From the NCBI RefSeq assembly GCF_028595265.1, contig NZ_JAQQXP010000003.1, positions 434,001 through 498,000 of the forward strand: a DNA stretch of 64,000 bases, given 5' to 3'. Below, one piece after another: positions 43,503 through 52,923 of the stretch. The notes under the pieces are model-generated. The model saw nothing but the letters and a program-made list of their open reading frames with translations, searched no databases and was not told the origin of the DNA. Positions within the stretch are counted from its first letter, which is position 1, and every line of letters starts with the position of its first letter. The DNA is from Alteromonas gilva (GTDB lineage Bacteria > Pseudomonadota > Gammaproteobacteria > Enterobacterales > Alteromonadaceae). Made by a program: the position numbers and the translations under genes.

Positions 43503-44528
43503 TTAATCTAGCGTATACGGCAAGTCGCAATGGATCAACTCTGCCGCTGTAAAAGTCGAGAGCCGGAAGGCATCATCGGCGCTGGTATTGTTGTTGACGA
43601 TTGCCAGGATCCAGGTTTCTTCGCCAAGTTCGGCGAGCTGTAAAATTGTGCCACCAGAACGCCAGTGCTCACCGGCCTGTTTTTCCAGTTGAATAGCGCC
43701 ATCAGCGGCGGCAGCACCAGACGAAGCCTCAGCAGCGATTGCGGTATCAAGTTTAAACACCATCGCGGCCCGTTTGTTTTTACCCAAATAGCGCGTTCGG
43801 GCCACAACTTCCTGGCCCATATAACAACCCTTATTAAAGTCAATTGCGTTCAGCGCCTGCAGATTCATCATTTGCGGCACATATTGATTAACGTGAGAGG
43901 CGGTTGTGAGCCAGGGAATACCTGCACGAATTTGCAGGGCATCAAAAACGGCTTCGTGATAACACACTATGCCGTCCTGAGAAAGTGATTGCTCAAAGGC
44001 CTGAAGGTGTTGTGAATCAATGCCGACTAACAAAGACCCTGCCGGATAATCAAGCTGCAGCGCTATTCCGGCAGGAGACTCTGACAGCGTTAACGCCTTA
44101 TCGGGCAAACTCGTCATGAGCGTTTTCAACTGTGCTTTAGCGGCGTCGCCGGCAACATAAAAATAGTGGTATTTTGGCTCATCCGGGGCAATAGTAATTT
44201 TTGAAAACACCCCGTACTTTTGCAGCTGAGCTGTGGTCGCCTCTAACGCTGCTTTAGGCCCCAGTAATACCAATGCAGAGCTGGTGTGTGCCAGCAAACT
44301 GATACTCCAGCTCTTGCCCTTAAAGTCGCAATGAGCCGTGCGGCGAACCTCGCCTTGCGCCAATTTATTTACGTCGACGGTGAGTTGGCTGTGCAAAAAA
44401 GTGCTCGCATCGTCACCGGTTAACCGAAGCCCGGCCATCGTCTCCAAAGGCACAATAAAGTTGGCCGCCAGGTCTTTCAGGTTCGCAGGCATTACTGGTT
44501 GTAGTTGCATAATCTTAAGCACACTCAT
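43503..44528 (-). CDS. ygfZ: tRNA-modifying protein YgfZ (folate-binding)
   Basis: A GcvT-like folate-binding protein that supports iron-sulfur enzyme function and tRNA methylthiolation. The diagnostic motif with its conserved Cys, KGCYMGQEVVARTRYLG, lies near 225-241, and NAIDFNKGCY precedes it. 341 residues, close to E. coli (326). The start is uncertain: ATG 44528 is the longest, ATG 44510 an alternative, neither with a clear ribosome site. It is divergent from sdhE, as in E. coli. Confidence 0.93.
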   Translation of the reverse strand: MSVLKIMQLQPVMPANLKDLAANFIVPLETMAGLRLTGDDASTFLHSQLTVDVNKLAQGEVRRTAHCDFKGKSWSISLLAHTSSALVLLGPKAALEATTAQLQKYGVFSKITIAPDEPKYHYFYVAGDAAKAQLKTLMTSLPDKALTLSESPAGIALQLDYPAGSLLVGIDSQHLQAFEQSLSQDGIVCYHEAVFDALQIRAGIPWLTTASHVNQYVPQMMNLQALNAIDFNKGCYMGQEVVARTRYLGKNKRAAMVFKLDTAIAAEASSGAAAADGAIQLEKQAGEHWRSGGTILQLAELGEETWILAIVNNNTSADDAFRLSTFTAAELIHCDLPYTLD

Positions 44529-44682
44529 TGGTAAGTTTTAGCATTCTGGTAAGTATGTGGGGCGCAATATCAGAAGTTCAAGGGGGGCGTCGTGGCGAGC
44601 TTGGCAGACACTGTTACAAAACCGATCCGAAGCGGCTTTAGGTCAGTATCAACCACCTACCAACCGTGATATATTTGCGACC

Positions 44683-44961
44683 ATGTCAATTACACCGAAT
44701 CAACCTGTTATGTTTACTGCAAAGCGTTATGCTCGTTTAAAATGGGCTTGCCGTCGCGGCATGCTGGAGCTGGATGTACTGTTACTGCCGTTTGTAGAGG
44801 AAGCGTTTAATGATTTGTCGGAGCAGGATAAAGAAACCTTTGAACGATTATTAACCTGCGACGACCCGGATTTATTTGCCTGGTTCATGGGGCATCAACG
44901 CTGCGAGGATCCTGAACTGGCAAAGTTAGTTGCAACCGTTGTTAACCGAGTCAAAGTATAA
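44683..44961 (+). CDS. sdhE: FAD assembly factor SdhE
   Basis: A small protein that promotes covalent flavinylation of succinate dehydrogenase SdhA. The diagnostic RxxWACRRGMLELD, LLLPFVEEAF and TCDDPDLFAWFMG are present. ATG 44683 gives 92 residues; ATG 44710 (83 residues) is also possible, and the longer upstream frame does not look like protein. It sits between divergent ygfZ and the overlapping ygfX gene, the conserved sdhE-ygfX pair. Confidence 0.93.
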   Translation: MSITPNQPVMFTAKRYARLKWACRRGMLELDVLLLPFVEEAFNDLSEQDKETFERLLTCDDPDLFAWFMGHQRCEDPELAKLVATVVNRVKV

Positions 44962-45379
44962 CGTCAGGCTGGCACTGACAAGGTGCTGGTGGCAACCGCG
45001 TCTGTGGCTGAGTGCCTCGGCGTGCGCCATAGCGGTATTGTTGAGTGAGCACCCTGAATGGACGCTGTTAGTGTGCTTGGTAGCAATGGGGCTTTACTGG
45101 TGTTTACCGCCAGCTGACACTAAACGACGGCGCAGCACGGTAGAGCAGGTGACGGTATCGGAGTCCGGTCGTTGGGTACCCCTGGTCGCTGAGCGTAACG
45201 ACAGTCAGGACGCCTGGCAAATAGAAAGCCGTTCTAAGTTGTTGCCATTTGCGTTATATCTGGTGATGGTCAGCGAACGCACCGGGCGGCGAAAATCGCT
45301 TTGGATTTTTCCCCGGCATACCAGCGAACTCAGTTACCGGCGACTGGCCAGGATTGTTTTTCGGCAAGGAATACTCTGA
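44930..45379 (+). CDS. ygfX: YgfX (CptA) family inner-membrane protein
   Basis: A 149-residue protein with two membrane helices (about 23-40 and 46-62) and a basic C-terminal cytoplasmic domain ending SLWIFPRHTSELSYRRLARIVFRQGIL, as in E. coli YgfX (SLW...ADS...WRDLRR). Start TTG 44930 overlaps sdhE by 32 nt. In E. coli, YgfX was described as a toxin-like protein (CptA) paired with SdhE, affecting cytoskeletal proteins, though that role has been debated. The sdhE adjacency is the main support. Confidence 0.78.
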   Translation: MQPLLTESKYNVRLALTRCWWQPRLWLSASACAIAVLLSEHPEWTLLVCLVAMGLYWCLPPADTKRRRSTVEQVTVSESGRWVPLVAERNDSQDAWQIESRSKLLPFALYLVMVSERTGRRKSLWIFPRHTSELSYRRLARIVFRQGIL

Positions 45380-46228
45380 TTGGTAAATTTATACATCAAC
45401 GCACTGTTTAAAAAACGCATTCCTATCACGGCTGACAGTTTAGACGCACTGCAGCGTGCTCCGGTGCTGTGGCAAACCTTTTCACCCAGCGTTAAACATT
45501 ATCATCGCTACTGTCGATTACTGGACTGGCAAAATCAGGCGCAGGTCCATCCCCTTTACTGGCAGGTTCGCGCGCTCCCGCTGCAGCTTAAGTTACTGTC
45601 TCACCCGAAAAGCCCGTTTGCCCTGTTGGGGCTGGTGCACCTTGATAACGAAGTAACCGAATATGCTGATGTCCGGGTGGATATTCCCTGCGAAATGGTC
45701 GCCCGGTTTAACCGGGTCTATCAGCACCGTAGAGGTCTGGCCGTGGTTGTTCAGGTAACGGCGACGCAACGGGGTCGGCGAGTGTATGATGCGGCAGGCA
45801 CGTATTTAATGCGCCGGGCGGGCAAAATACCCGGATTAGCCGGCTATGAAGGGCGCAATCAACCGGCCTCTGAGGAAGAACATGATGTGGCGCTGTTTTC
45901 GTTTAGTCCCGCTGATGTGCGTCGTTATGCGTGGATCTCCGGCGATGTTAACCCGATACACCTCAGTACGCTGACCGCACGTCTGTTTGGCTTTAAACGC
46001 GCTATAGCGCACGGTATGTTTACCAGCGGCCGCGCTATTGCCGCCCTTGACGCGCAACAGCCACTCAGTGGCGAAGCGCTGTCGATATATTTTAAGCGGC
46101 CCATGCTATTACCGGCTGACGCGCAGTTGCGCGCCGGTCCGCGCGCTTCCAGCCAATCTTTCTCGTTACAGTCGACCCGTCAGGCAGATCATGCTGAGAC
46201 CTTTATAGAAGGCATCATTCACCGCTAA
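45380..46228 (+). CDS. MaoC-like hot-dog-fold dehydratase
   Basis: The 282-residue protein has a C-terminal MaoC-type domain with the hydratase motif AWISGDVNPIHLSTLTARLFGFKRAIAHGMF (Asp, His catalytic pair, about 183-213). Such enzymes hydrate enoyl-CoA or dehydrate hydroxyacyl thioesters. The N-terminal half probably forms the second hot-dog repeat without catalytic residues. TTG 45380 follows the ygfX stop directly, and AAGGA lies 9 nt upstream, so the start is credible. It converges on nadB with 4 bp between stops. The pathway is unknown. Confidence 0.85.
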   Translation: MVNLYINALFKKRIPITADSLDALQRAPVLWQTFSPSVKHYHRYCRLLDWQNQAQVHPLYWQVRALPLQLKLLSHPKSPFALLGLVHLDNEVTEYADVRVDIPCEMVARFNRVYQHRRGLAVVVQVTATQRGRRVYDAAGTYLMRRAGKIPGLAGYEGRNQPASEEEHDVALFSFSPADVRRYAWISGDVNPIHLSTLTARLFGFKRAIAHGMFTSGRAIAALDAQQPLSGEALSIYFKRPMLLPADAQLRAGPRASSQSFSLQSTRQADHAETFIEGIIHR

Positions 46229-46232
46229 CGGA

Positions 46233-47918
46233 CTAGCGCTCGAAACCGCCGGTTAAATTACCCGGCTCCGGAGTGCTGTTTGACTTCAAAGGTGTCAATA
46301 TGGAAGGGCTGGCCGATCCTGAGCGCTCCGGATAATCCAGGTTATAGTGTAACCCCCGGCTTTCTGCGCGCTGCATAGCACAGCGCACGATGAGTTCAGC
46401 CACAGTGACCAGATTACGCAGCTCTAACAAGTTATTGCTGACACGAAAGTTCGAGTAATATTCGGTAATTTCCTGTTCCAGCAGTTTAATTCTGCGCATC
46501 GCTCGCTCAAGGCGTTTGTTGGTTCGCACAATGCCGACATAATCCCACATGAACAGTCGCAATTCGTGCCAGTTGTGCTGAATAATGACTTCCTCATCTG
46601 AATTGGTAACTTTGCTCTCATCCCAGGGGGAAATCGGCTCTTCAGAAGTGGGTTCATCCAGGCGCGCCAAAATGTGCTGCGCTGCTGAGCGGGCAAATAC
46701 CACGCACTCAAGCAGCGAGTTTGATGCCATACGGTTGGCACCGTGCAACCCAGTGTAGGCCACTTCGCCTACCGCATACACATTGTCGAGATCGGTACGG
46801 GCATTAATATCGGTCATCACGCCGCCGCAACTATAGTGGGCAGCAGGCACAACCGGGATGGGCTCGCGGGTAATATCAATGCCGAGTGACCGGCAGCGAC
46901 GATAAATATTAGGAAAATGTTTTACGATAAAGTCAGCGGGTTTGTGGCTGATGTCTAAATACATACAGTCAGCGCCCAGACGTTTCATTTCGTAGTCAAT
47001 GGCACGTGCTACCACATCCCGTGGCGCCAGTTCCTTGCGAGGGTCAAACTTTTCCATGAAAGGGGTGCCATCGGCATGCACCAGTTTTGCCCCTTCGCCG
47101 CGTAATGCTTCGGAAATCAGAAAGTTGCGGGCCTGTGGATGAAAAAGGCAGGTGGGATGAAACTGGTTAAACTCCATATTGGCCACGCGACAGCCCGCGC
47201 GCCAGGCCATCGCAATGCCGTCACCACTGGCGATATCCGGGTTCGAGGTATACTGGTACACTTTACTAGCACCGCCGGTAGCCAGGGTTATAAAGCGGCT
47301 GCGGATGACCTCTACCTGCTGGCGTTTGCGGTTCCACACATACACGCCTTTGCAATGGTTGCTGGCTTGTTCACTTTTAATTAAATCAATGGCGTTATAG
47401 CGTTCAAAAATATGAATATTAGGATGCTGTGACACCGCTTCATTCAGGGTGATTTGCAGAGCTTCGCCGGTGGCGTCGGCGGCATGCAGTATGCGCCTGA
47501 AACTGTGTCCGCCTTCGCGGGTGAGATGGTAACGGTTGTTGCCATCGCCACTGTTATCCTGATCAAAAGGGACACCGTGTTCAATCAGCCATTCCATCGC
47601 GCTCTTGGCATTTTGTGCGGTAAAGCGGACAACATCTTCGTCGCACAGATGGGCGCCGGCCTCGAGGGTATCCTGCACATGTGACTCTATGGAGTCGCGT
47701 TCGTCGAATACTGCAGCAATGCCACCTTGTGCATAGCGTGTAGAACCCTCATTACAGTCGCTTTTACTGACCAGAATAATACGGCAATAATTCGCGAGTG
47801 AAAGTGCCAGACTTAAACCGGCGGCGCCAGAGCCAATAATAAGAACATCACAACTGTGCTCAATATTAGCGTCGCCAGCATTAACCGCTGTATTAGGTGA
47901 AGAAGAATTTGAATTCAT
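46233..47918 (-). CDS. nadB: L-aspartate oxidase
   Basis: An FAD enzyme converting L-aspartate to iminoaspartate, the first step of de novo NAD synthesis. The 561 residues (E. coli 540) include the dinucleotide motif VLIIGSGAAGLSLAL (about 26-40), TRYAQGGIAAV, HLTREGGHSFRRILH and the substrate Arg region ELAPRDVVARAID. HYSCGGVMTD and GLHGANRMASNSLLE are conserved. The N-terminal about 20 Ser/Asn-rich residues are an extension. It is divergent from rpoE, the same as in E. coli. Confidence 0.97.
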   Translation of the reverse strand: MNSNSSSPNTAVNAGDANIEHSCDVLIIGSGAAGLSLALSLANYCRIILVSKSDCNEGSTRYAQGGIAAVFDERDSIESHVQDTLEAGAHLCDEDVVRFTAQNAKSAMEWLIEHGVPFDQDNSGDGNNRYHLTREGGHSFRRILHAADATGEALQITLNEAVSQHPNIHIFERYNAIDLIKSEQASNHCKGVYVWNRKRQQVEVIRSRFITLATGGASKVYQYTSNPDIASGDGIAMAWRAGCRVANMEFNQFHPTCLFHPQARNFLISEALRGEGAKLVHADGTPFMEKFDPRKELAPRDVVARAIDYEMKRLGADCMYLDISHKPADFIVKHFPNIYRRCRSLGIDITREPIPVVPAAHYSCGGVMTDINARTDLDNVYAVGEVAYTGLHGANRMASNSLLECVVFARSAAQHILARLDEPTSEEPISPWDESKVTNSDEEVIIQHNWHELRLFMWDYVGIVRTNKRLERAMRRIKLLEQEITEYYSNFRVSNNLLELRNLVTVAELIVRCAMQRAESRGLHYNLDYPERSGSASPSILTPLKSNSTPEPGNLTGGFER

Positions 47919-48061
47919 GTAGTGTAAGGTTCACAATGCGTGATTTCTGGCAAGTCTAATAAAACTCGGCGCAAACGTAAAAGGTTAAACACCATACAAG
48001 TGTGCTTTTTCATTAATACCTGGTGTTTAGTTGGGTTAAATAAAAAAAGATCACACTCTTT

Positions 48062-48090
48062 GCGAACTTTTTGCAAAACACGAAGTCTAC
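48062..48090 (+). promoter_or_regulatory. Sigma-E autoregulatory promoter of rpoE
   Basis: GCGAACTT (48062-48069), a 16-bp spacer and TCTAC (48086-48090) match the sigma-E consensus GAACTT-N16-TCTnA. This is the expected position of the rpoE self-activated promoter, about 54 bp before the ATG. Confidence 0.72.
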
Positions 48091-48143
48091 TCAATTGCTT
48101 GCATGAGCTGTTTGGAATTTAGTTAGTAGGAGAAATAGCTCGA

Positions 48144-48722
48144 ATGAGCGAGCAGATAACTGATCAGCAGTTGGTTGAACGCGTCCAGCGGGGCGATAAA
48201 AATGCGTTTAACCTACTGGTAACGCGCTATCAGCATAAAGTAATGCACCTGGTATCGCGCTATGTGAAAAACACCGGCGATGTAGCAGATGTCACGCAGG
48301 AAGCTTTTATTAAAGCGTACCGGGCGTTACCCAATTTTCGGGGCGACAGTGCTTTTTACACGTGGTTGTATCGCATAGCCGTAAACAGTGCAAAGAACTA
48401 TATCGTGGCCCAGGGGCGTAAGCCGCCTGCCAGCGATGTGGATGCTGATGACGCAGATTACTTTGAAGGCAGCGATGCCTTAAAAGAGCATTCTTCACCA
48501 GAACGTAGTGTGTTGACTGATGAGCTGGAAGCAACCTTGTATAACGCAATGGAAAAGCTACCAGATGATCTGCGTATGGCAATTACCCTGCGAGAAATCG
48601 AAGGATTAAGTTATGAAGAGATTGCAAATGTAATGGCTTGCCCTGTTGGCACCGTGCGCTCGAGAATATTCAGAGCCAGGGAAGCCATAGATAAAGTCAT
48701 TCAACCATTACTGGAAACTTGA
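48144..48722 (+). CDS. rpoE: RNA polymerase sigma-E factor
   Basis: An extracytoplasmic-function sigma factor for envelope stress. The 192 residues have region 2 (about 20-90, NLLVTRYQHKV ... DVTQEAFIKAYRALPNFRGDSAFYTWLYRIAVNSAKN) and region 4 (about 125-185, LREIEGLSYEEIANVMACPVGTVRSRIFRAREAI). It heads rpoE-rseA-rseB-rseC and is preceded by a sigma-E-type promoter. AGGAG upstream supports ATG 48144. Confidence 0.98.
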   Translation: MSEQITDQQLVERVQRGDKNAFNLLVTRYQHKVMHLVSRYVKNTGDVADVTQEAFIKAYRALPNFRGDSAFYTWLYRIAVNSAKNYIVAQGRKPPASDVDADDADYFEGSDALKEHSSPERSVLTDELEATLYNAMEKLPDDLRMAITLREIEGLSYEEIANVMACPVGTVRSRIFRAREAIDKVIQPLLET

Positions 48723-48819
48723 TATTGAGCTTAAGGGCTTGGATCAGTTAAAGTAGATTTTGAAACGGTGGTCTAGTGGCTGGATAGTTACCAGCCGGGC
48801 GTAACCAGGAAAGTACTAT

Positions 48820-49410
48820 ATGACGCAGCAACACGAAAAATTATCGGCTTTTATGGACGGCGAACTTAATGAAAGTGAGTTTGTTGACAATCTTAAAAAC
48901 GATAGTGAGTTACTGGCAAAATGGCGAAGCTACCATGTAATCCGCAGCGGTTTACGCAAAGAAGCGTCGGTCATGCCGGAGTTTGATATTACTGCTCAGG
49001 TTGCGGCAGCTTTAGATGACGAAGCAACTGTCTTGGCACCGAGGTCAAAATGGAAAACAATGCCTGTTATTGGCAAAATTGTACCCCTGATACGTCAGTC
49101 GGGTCAGTTTGCAGTGGCGGCTTCGGTGGCGGCAGCGGTGATACTGGGCGTTCAGCAAATGAATATGCCGGCTCCGGAAGAACCGTTTACCACTTATCAG
49201 ACACTGGGTGTCCCTCAGGCAGGGATGGCGCCGGTAAGTCTGGAACAAAGCAACATGGTGCCGAATACGCAAAATGTAGACAGCGATGCAAAACTGCAAA
49301 AACGTCGTCAAATCAATGCGTTGCTTGCCGACCATGAACAACAGCTAAAATTAAAGCAAGCTGAAGAACAAGCAAAACACATAGCGGAACCCGAAGCTAA
49401 CCAGCCTTAA
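48820..49410 (+). CDS. rseA: Anti-sigma-E factor RseA
   Basis: A single-pass inner-membrane inhibitor of sigma-E. The N-terminal cytoplasmic domain (MTQQHEKLSAFMDGELNESEFVDNL, WRSYHVIRSGLR) binds sigma-E. A membrane segment lies at about 95-110 (FAVAASVAAAVILGV), and the periplasmic tail (about 115-196) is the target of DegS and RseB. On stress, DegS, RseP and Clp proteases degrade it. Its stop overlaps the rseB start by 1 nt. Confidence 0.95.
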   Translation: MTQQHEKLSAFMDGELNESEFVDNLKNDSELLAKWRSYHVIRSGLRKEASVMPEFDITAQVAAALDDEATVLAPRSKWKTMPVIGKIVPLIRQSGQFAVAASVAAAVILGVQQMNMPAPEEPFTTYQTLGVPQAGMAPVSLEQSNMVPNTQNVDSDAKLQKRRQINALLADHEQQLKLKQAEEQAKHIAEPEANQP

Positions 49411-50498
49411 TGAAGAAGTTAACGATGAGATTTTTAAAACAACGCACTGCTTTGGCAGTGCGTTTGTTGTTTGTGGCAGGCCTGTCTCTTGGCAATCAGG
49501 CCTTGGCCCTGCCGCAACAAAGTGCTACCGACAGCGAGTTACCGGTGCCATCTGACGCGTCGCCGGACAATGAGTCTGAAAGCAATGGTATAGATCAGGT
49601 AGAACGGTTGTCTCTTAACGGCTTGGAATGGCTGGAACGACTGGCACAAGCTAACCGACAATCTAATTTTGAAGTGTCATTTGTGCTTACCCGTCCCGGT
49701 CAGGAAGTTATTCCCTACTTGTGGCGTCACGCGCTGCTCGAAAACGGACTGGAAGCTGAGCAGCTGAATTTACAAAATGGCCCTGGCCAGGAAATGATTC
49801 GGCTTGGTAATGTCGTCAGTGTATTTGAGCCGGATGTACAACCTTACAGTATTTACGCTGATGCGATCACCGGGCCACTGCCCAGTGATTTGTTGTATGA
49901 GCCGCAGGCGCTGGTGGATGCCTATCAGTTTATCACCATCGGGCGAACGCGGGTTTCCGGTCGGCCAGCGCAACAACTGCGTATCGTTAGCCGTGACAAC
50001 AAACGTTACAATTACCAGCTGTGGCTTGACGAAGAAACCGGCATGCTGCTCAAGCTTAATATGGTAGATTTACAGGGCGCGTTGTTGGAACAAGTGCAGG
50101 TGACGGGCATAAAAGTCAGTCCGGAGCCTGCGCCATACTTTGCCAAAATCAACCCTCAGGCGTTGCCCAGCGCCGTGGCCATGACGCCAAAAACGCGTCA
50201 GCATCAGTGGGAAGTCCAGTTTATTCCAGTGGGTATGCAGGAAATTAAGCGCGAGACCCGCCGACTTGCAATGACCGGGCAGGTAGTTGAATACAAGTTA
50301 TTCAGTGATGGCATGGTTGATGTATCCGTTTACGTCCAGCCGGCCCATGATTCTCTCGACTCCGATGTAGTACTGCGCCATTCCACCAATACCTTCCTGT
50401 CGCTCACCACCGGGCAGATACAAATTACTGTGATTGGCAAAGTGCCGCCGGCCACAGCCTATGAGATCGCCCATTCGTTGCGTGCAGTGGGGACCTGA
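49410..50498 (+). CDS. rseB: Periplasmic sigma-E regulator RseB
   Basis: A soluble periplasmic protein with a signal peptide (Lys/Arg-rich start, hydrophobic stretch about 15-33, cleavage near QALA-LP) and a MucB/RseB two-domain body with lipoprotein-like folds. It shields RseA from DegS and senses lipopolysaccharide. The 362-residue length is slightly above E. coli (318), mainly through an acidic Ser/Asp linker after the signal peptide (about 35-60). Overlaps rseA and rseC by single nucleotides. Confidence 0.94.
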   Translation: MKKLTMRFLKQRTALAVRLLFVAGLSLGNQALALPQQSATDSELPVPSDASPDNESESNGIDQVERLSLNGLEWLERLAQANRQSNFEVSFVLTRPGQEVIPYLWRHALLENGLEAEQLNLQNGPGQEMIRLGNVVSVFEPDVQPYSIYADAITGPLPSDLLYEPQALVDAYQFITIGRTRVSGRPAQQLRIVSRDNKRYNYQLWLDEETGMLLKLNMVDLQGALLEQVQVTGIKVSPEPAPYFAKINPQALPSAVAMTPKTRQHQWEVQFIPVGMQEIKRETRRLAMTGQVVEYKLFSDGMVDVSVYVQPAHDSLDSDVVLRHSTNTFLSLTTGQIQITVIGKVPPATAYEIAHSLRAVGT

Positions 50499-50947
50499 TG
50501 ATTACCGAGACAGCCAAAGTTGTGGCGGTGGACGATGATTTAATTACAGTGAGTGCCTCGGTGAAAACCGGCTGCAGTCAGTGTCAGCTGAGCAGTGATT
50601 GCGGCACCAGTGCGGTGGCAAAAGCGTTTACCCCGCGTCAACAGCTCCTGTCACTGCGTTCGCCATTGCCGCTGCGCGTTGGAGACCATGTTGTGATCGG
50701 CATTCCTGAGCAACGCGTGTTGTTAGCCTCCTGGTTGTTGTATATCGTGCCATTGTTGAGCCTGGTGGGCAGTACGGTATTGCTAAGTCAGTTTACCGCC
50801 TGGCATGAACTGGTGGTGTTTGCCATTGGGCTGTTGCTGTCGAGCGCCAGTTTGTGGCTGGTTTCACGGTTTTTCAAGCGCCAACAACACAGCCGTTTTG
50901 AGCCGGTGATCATCACTCAGAAGCCCAACAAGGCGCTGCCACTCTAA
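50498..50947 (+). CDS. rseC: SoxR-reducing/sigma-E operon protein RseC
   Basis: A 149-residue inner-membrane protein with an N-terminal cytoplasmic beta domain bearing four Cys (TGCSQCQLSSDCGT, the first three in the motif shown) and two membrane helices (about 75-93 and 100-120), then a basic tail. E. coli RseC takes part in SoxR reduction with Rsx. It is the last gene of the rpoE operon. The 179-bp gap to lepA contains no clear terminator. Confidence 0.92.
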   Translation: MITETAKVVAVDDDLITVSASVKTGCSQCQLSSDCGTSAVAKAFTPRQQLLSLRSPLPLRVGDHVVIGIPEQRVLLASWLLYIVPLLSLVGSTVLLSQFTAWHELVVFAIGLLLSSASLWLVSRFFKRQQHSRFEPVIITQKPNKALPL

Positions 50948-51126
50948 TCCCATCAGCAAACCAAAGCCGGTCAATGGCGAATAGTTAAGCTTGATATTCG
51001 CTTTTAAGGCAATAAGTAGGTAAAATCCGCATCCTCGAACGGTGTCTGGGTGATTCGGCTAGCTTATTTTTCAGCCATATCGACAGGCGATTGAACAAAT
51101 TATTTTGTAGGTAATTTCCAAGCATT

Positions 51127-52923
51127 ATGCAACATAAGCACATACGCAACTTCTCTATCATTGCGCACATCGACCACGGTAAGTCGACATTGTCGGATCG
51201 GCTGATTCAACATTGCGGAGGCTTAACCGAACGAGAAATGGCTGCGCAGGTCCTGGACTCCATGGATTTAGAAAGAGAACGGGGAATTACGATTAAGGCG
51301 CAGAGTGTGACACTCGACTATAAAGCGCGAGACGGTGAAACCTATCAGCTCAACTTTATCGATACCCCCGGGCACGTAGACTTTAGCTATGAAGTATCCC
51401 GTTCATTAGCAGCTTGTGAAGGCGCGCTGTTAGTGGTCGATGCTGGTCAGGGCGTTGAGGCGCAAACGGTAGCAAACTGTTATACCGCTATCGATATGGA
51501 CATGGAAGTGGTGCCTATCCTGAACAAGATTGACCTGCCTCAGGCCGAGCCTGATCGGGTCGCTGAAGAAATCGAAGATATTATTGGCATAGACGCCCTG
51601 GATGCGGTGCATTGCTCGGCTAAAACCGGCATCGGCATTGAAGATGTGCTGGAAGTTATCGTTAAACAGATCCCACCGCCAGAGGGCGACCTGGATGCGC
51701 CGCTCAAGGCACTTATCGTCGATTCCTGGTTCGATAATTATCAGGGCGTTGTCTCACTGGTGCGTATTGTTGAAGGCCAGCTTAACGTCAAAGACAAAAT
51801 TCAGATCATGTCTAATGGTCAGGTACACCAGGCAGATAAAATTGGTGTGTTTACACCTAAACCGGTTGAACGCAAAACCCTGAAGGCCGGTGAGGTTGGT
51901 TTTATCATTGCTGGTATCAAAGAAATTCACGGTGCGCCAGTGGGCGATACGATTACCCTGGCTAAAGCACCGGCAGAAAAGATGCTGCCCGGCTTTAAAA
52001 AAGTAAAACCACAGGTTTATGCGGGAGTATTCCCGGTAAGCTCTGATGACTACGAAGATTTCCGTGATGCATTGAACAAGCTCAGCCTCAATGACGCCTC
52101 GCTGTTTTTTGAGCCGGAGAGCTCCGCTGCACTGGGCTTTGGTTTTCGGGTTGGCTTCCTCGGTATGCTGCACATGGAAATCGTTCAGGAGCGCCTCGAA
52201 CGCGAGTACGATCTGGATTTGATTACGACGGCACCAACGGTAAATTATCAGGTGTTAAAAACCAACGGTGATCTCATCGAGGTTGATAATCCATCCAAAC
52301 TGCCTGCCATTAACGATATAGAAGAAATTCGTGAGCCCATGGTAGAAGCCAGTATTCTGGTGCCACAGGAATATCTCGGTAATGTGATAACGCTGTGCGT
52401 AGAAAAGCGAGGGATGCAAACCAATATGAGCTACCACGGCAAGCAAGTGGCTGTGGTGTATGAGTTGCCGATGGCCGAAGTGGTTCTGGATTTCTTTGAC
52501 AGGCTCAAGTCAACAAGCCGCGGCTTTGCGTCCCTGGATTATAGTTTTAAACGTTTCCAAAGCTCGGATATGGTGCGCCTGGATATTCTTATTAACGGCG
52601 AGCGGGTTGATGCGTTAGCCGTCATCACGCACAAAGAGAACGCTCAGTCACGCGGGCGTGATCTGGTCGAAAAGTTGCGTGAGCTTATTCCAAGACAAAT
52701 GTTTGATATTGCTATTCAGGCTGCTATTGGTAATCACGTGGTTGCCCGTAGTACAGTAAAACAGCTACGTAAAAACGTAATCGCCAAGTGTTATGGTGGT
52801 GACGTGAGCCGTAAGAAAAAACTGCTGCAAAAGCAAAAGGAAGGTAAAAAACGGATGAAGCAGGTGGGTAATGTGGAACTTCCACAGGACGCGTTCCTGG
52901 CCGTATTGAAGGTATCAAAATAA
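51127..52923 (+). CDS. lepA: Elongation factor 4 (LepA)
   Basis: A ribosomal GTPase implicated in 30S biogenesis and back-translocation. The 598 residues (E. coli 599) include the G1 motif AHIDHGKST, G2 GITIKAQSV, G3 DTPGHVDF and G4 NKIDLP, and the LepA-specific C-terminal domain with the lysine-rich end KKKLLQKQKEGKKRMK. Its stop overlaps the lepB start by 1 nt, the conserved lepAB operon. Confidence 0.98.
   Translation: MQHKHIRNFSIIAHIDHGKSTLSDRLIQHCGGLTEREMAAQVLDSMDLERERGITIKAQSVTLDYKARDGETYQLNFIDTPGHVDFSYEVSRSLAACEGALLVVDAGQGVEAQTVANCYTAIDMDMEVVPILNKIDLPQAEPDRVAEEIEDIIGIDALDAVHCSAKTGIGIEDVLEVIVKQIPPPEGDLDAPLKALIVDSWFDNYQGVVSLVRIVEGQLNVKDKIQIMSNGQVHQADKIGVFTPKPVERKTLKAGEVGFIIAGIKEIHGAPVGDTITLAKAPAEKMLPGFKKVKPQVYAGVFPVSSDDYEDFRDALNKLSLNDASLFFEPESSAALGFGFRVGFLGMLHMEIVQERLEREYDLDLITTAPTVNYQVLKTNGDLIEVDNPSKLPAINDIEEIREPMVEASILVPQEYLGNVITLCVEKRGMQTNMSYHGKQVAVVYELPMAEVVLDFFDRLKSTSRGFASLDYSFKRFQSSDMVRLDILINGERVDALAVITHKENAQSRGRDLVEKLRELIPRQMFDIAIQAAIGNHVVARSTVKQLRKNVIAKCYGGDVSRKKKLLQKQKEGKKRMKQVGNVELPQDAFLAVLKVSK

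Noticed and set aside
48000..48050. AAACACC ... GGTGTTT inverted repeat upstream of rpoE
   Set aside because: Seven bp with about 30-nt spacing in AT-rich sequence; easily expected by chance and not at a promoter element.
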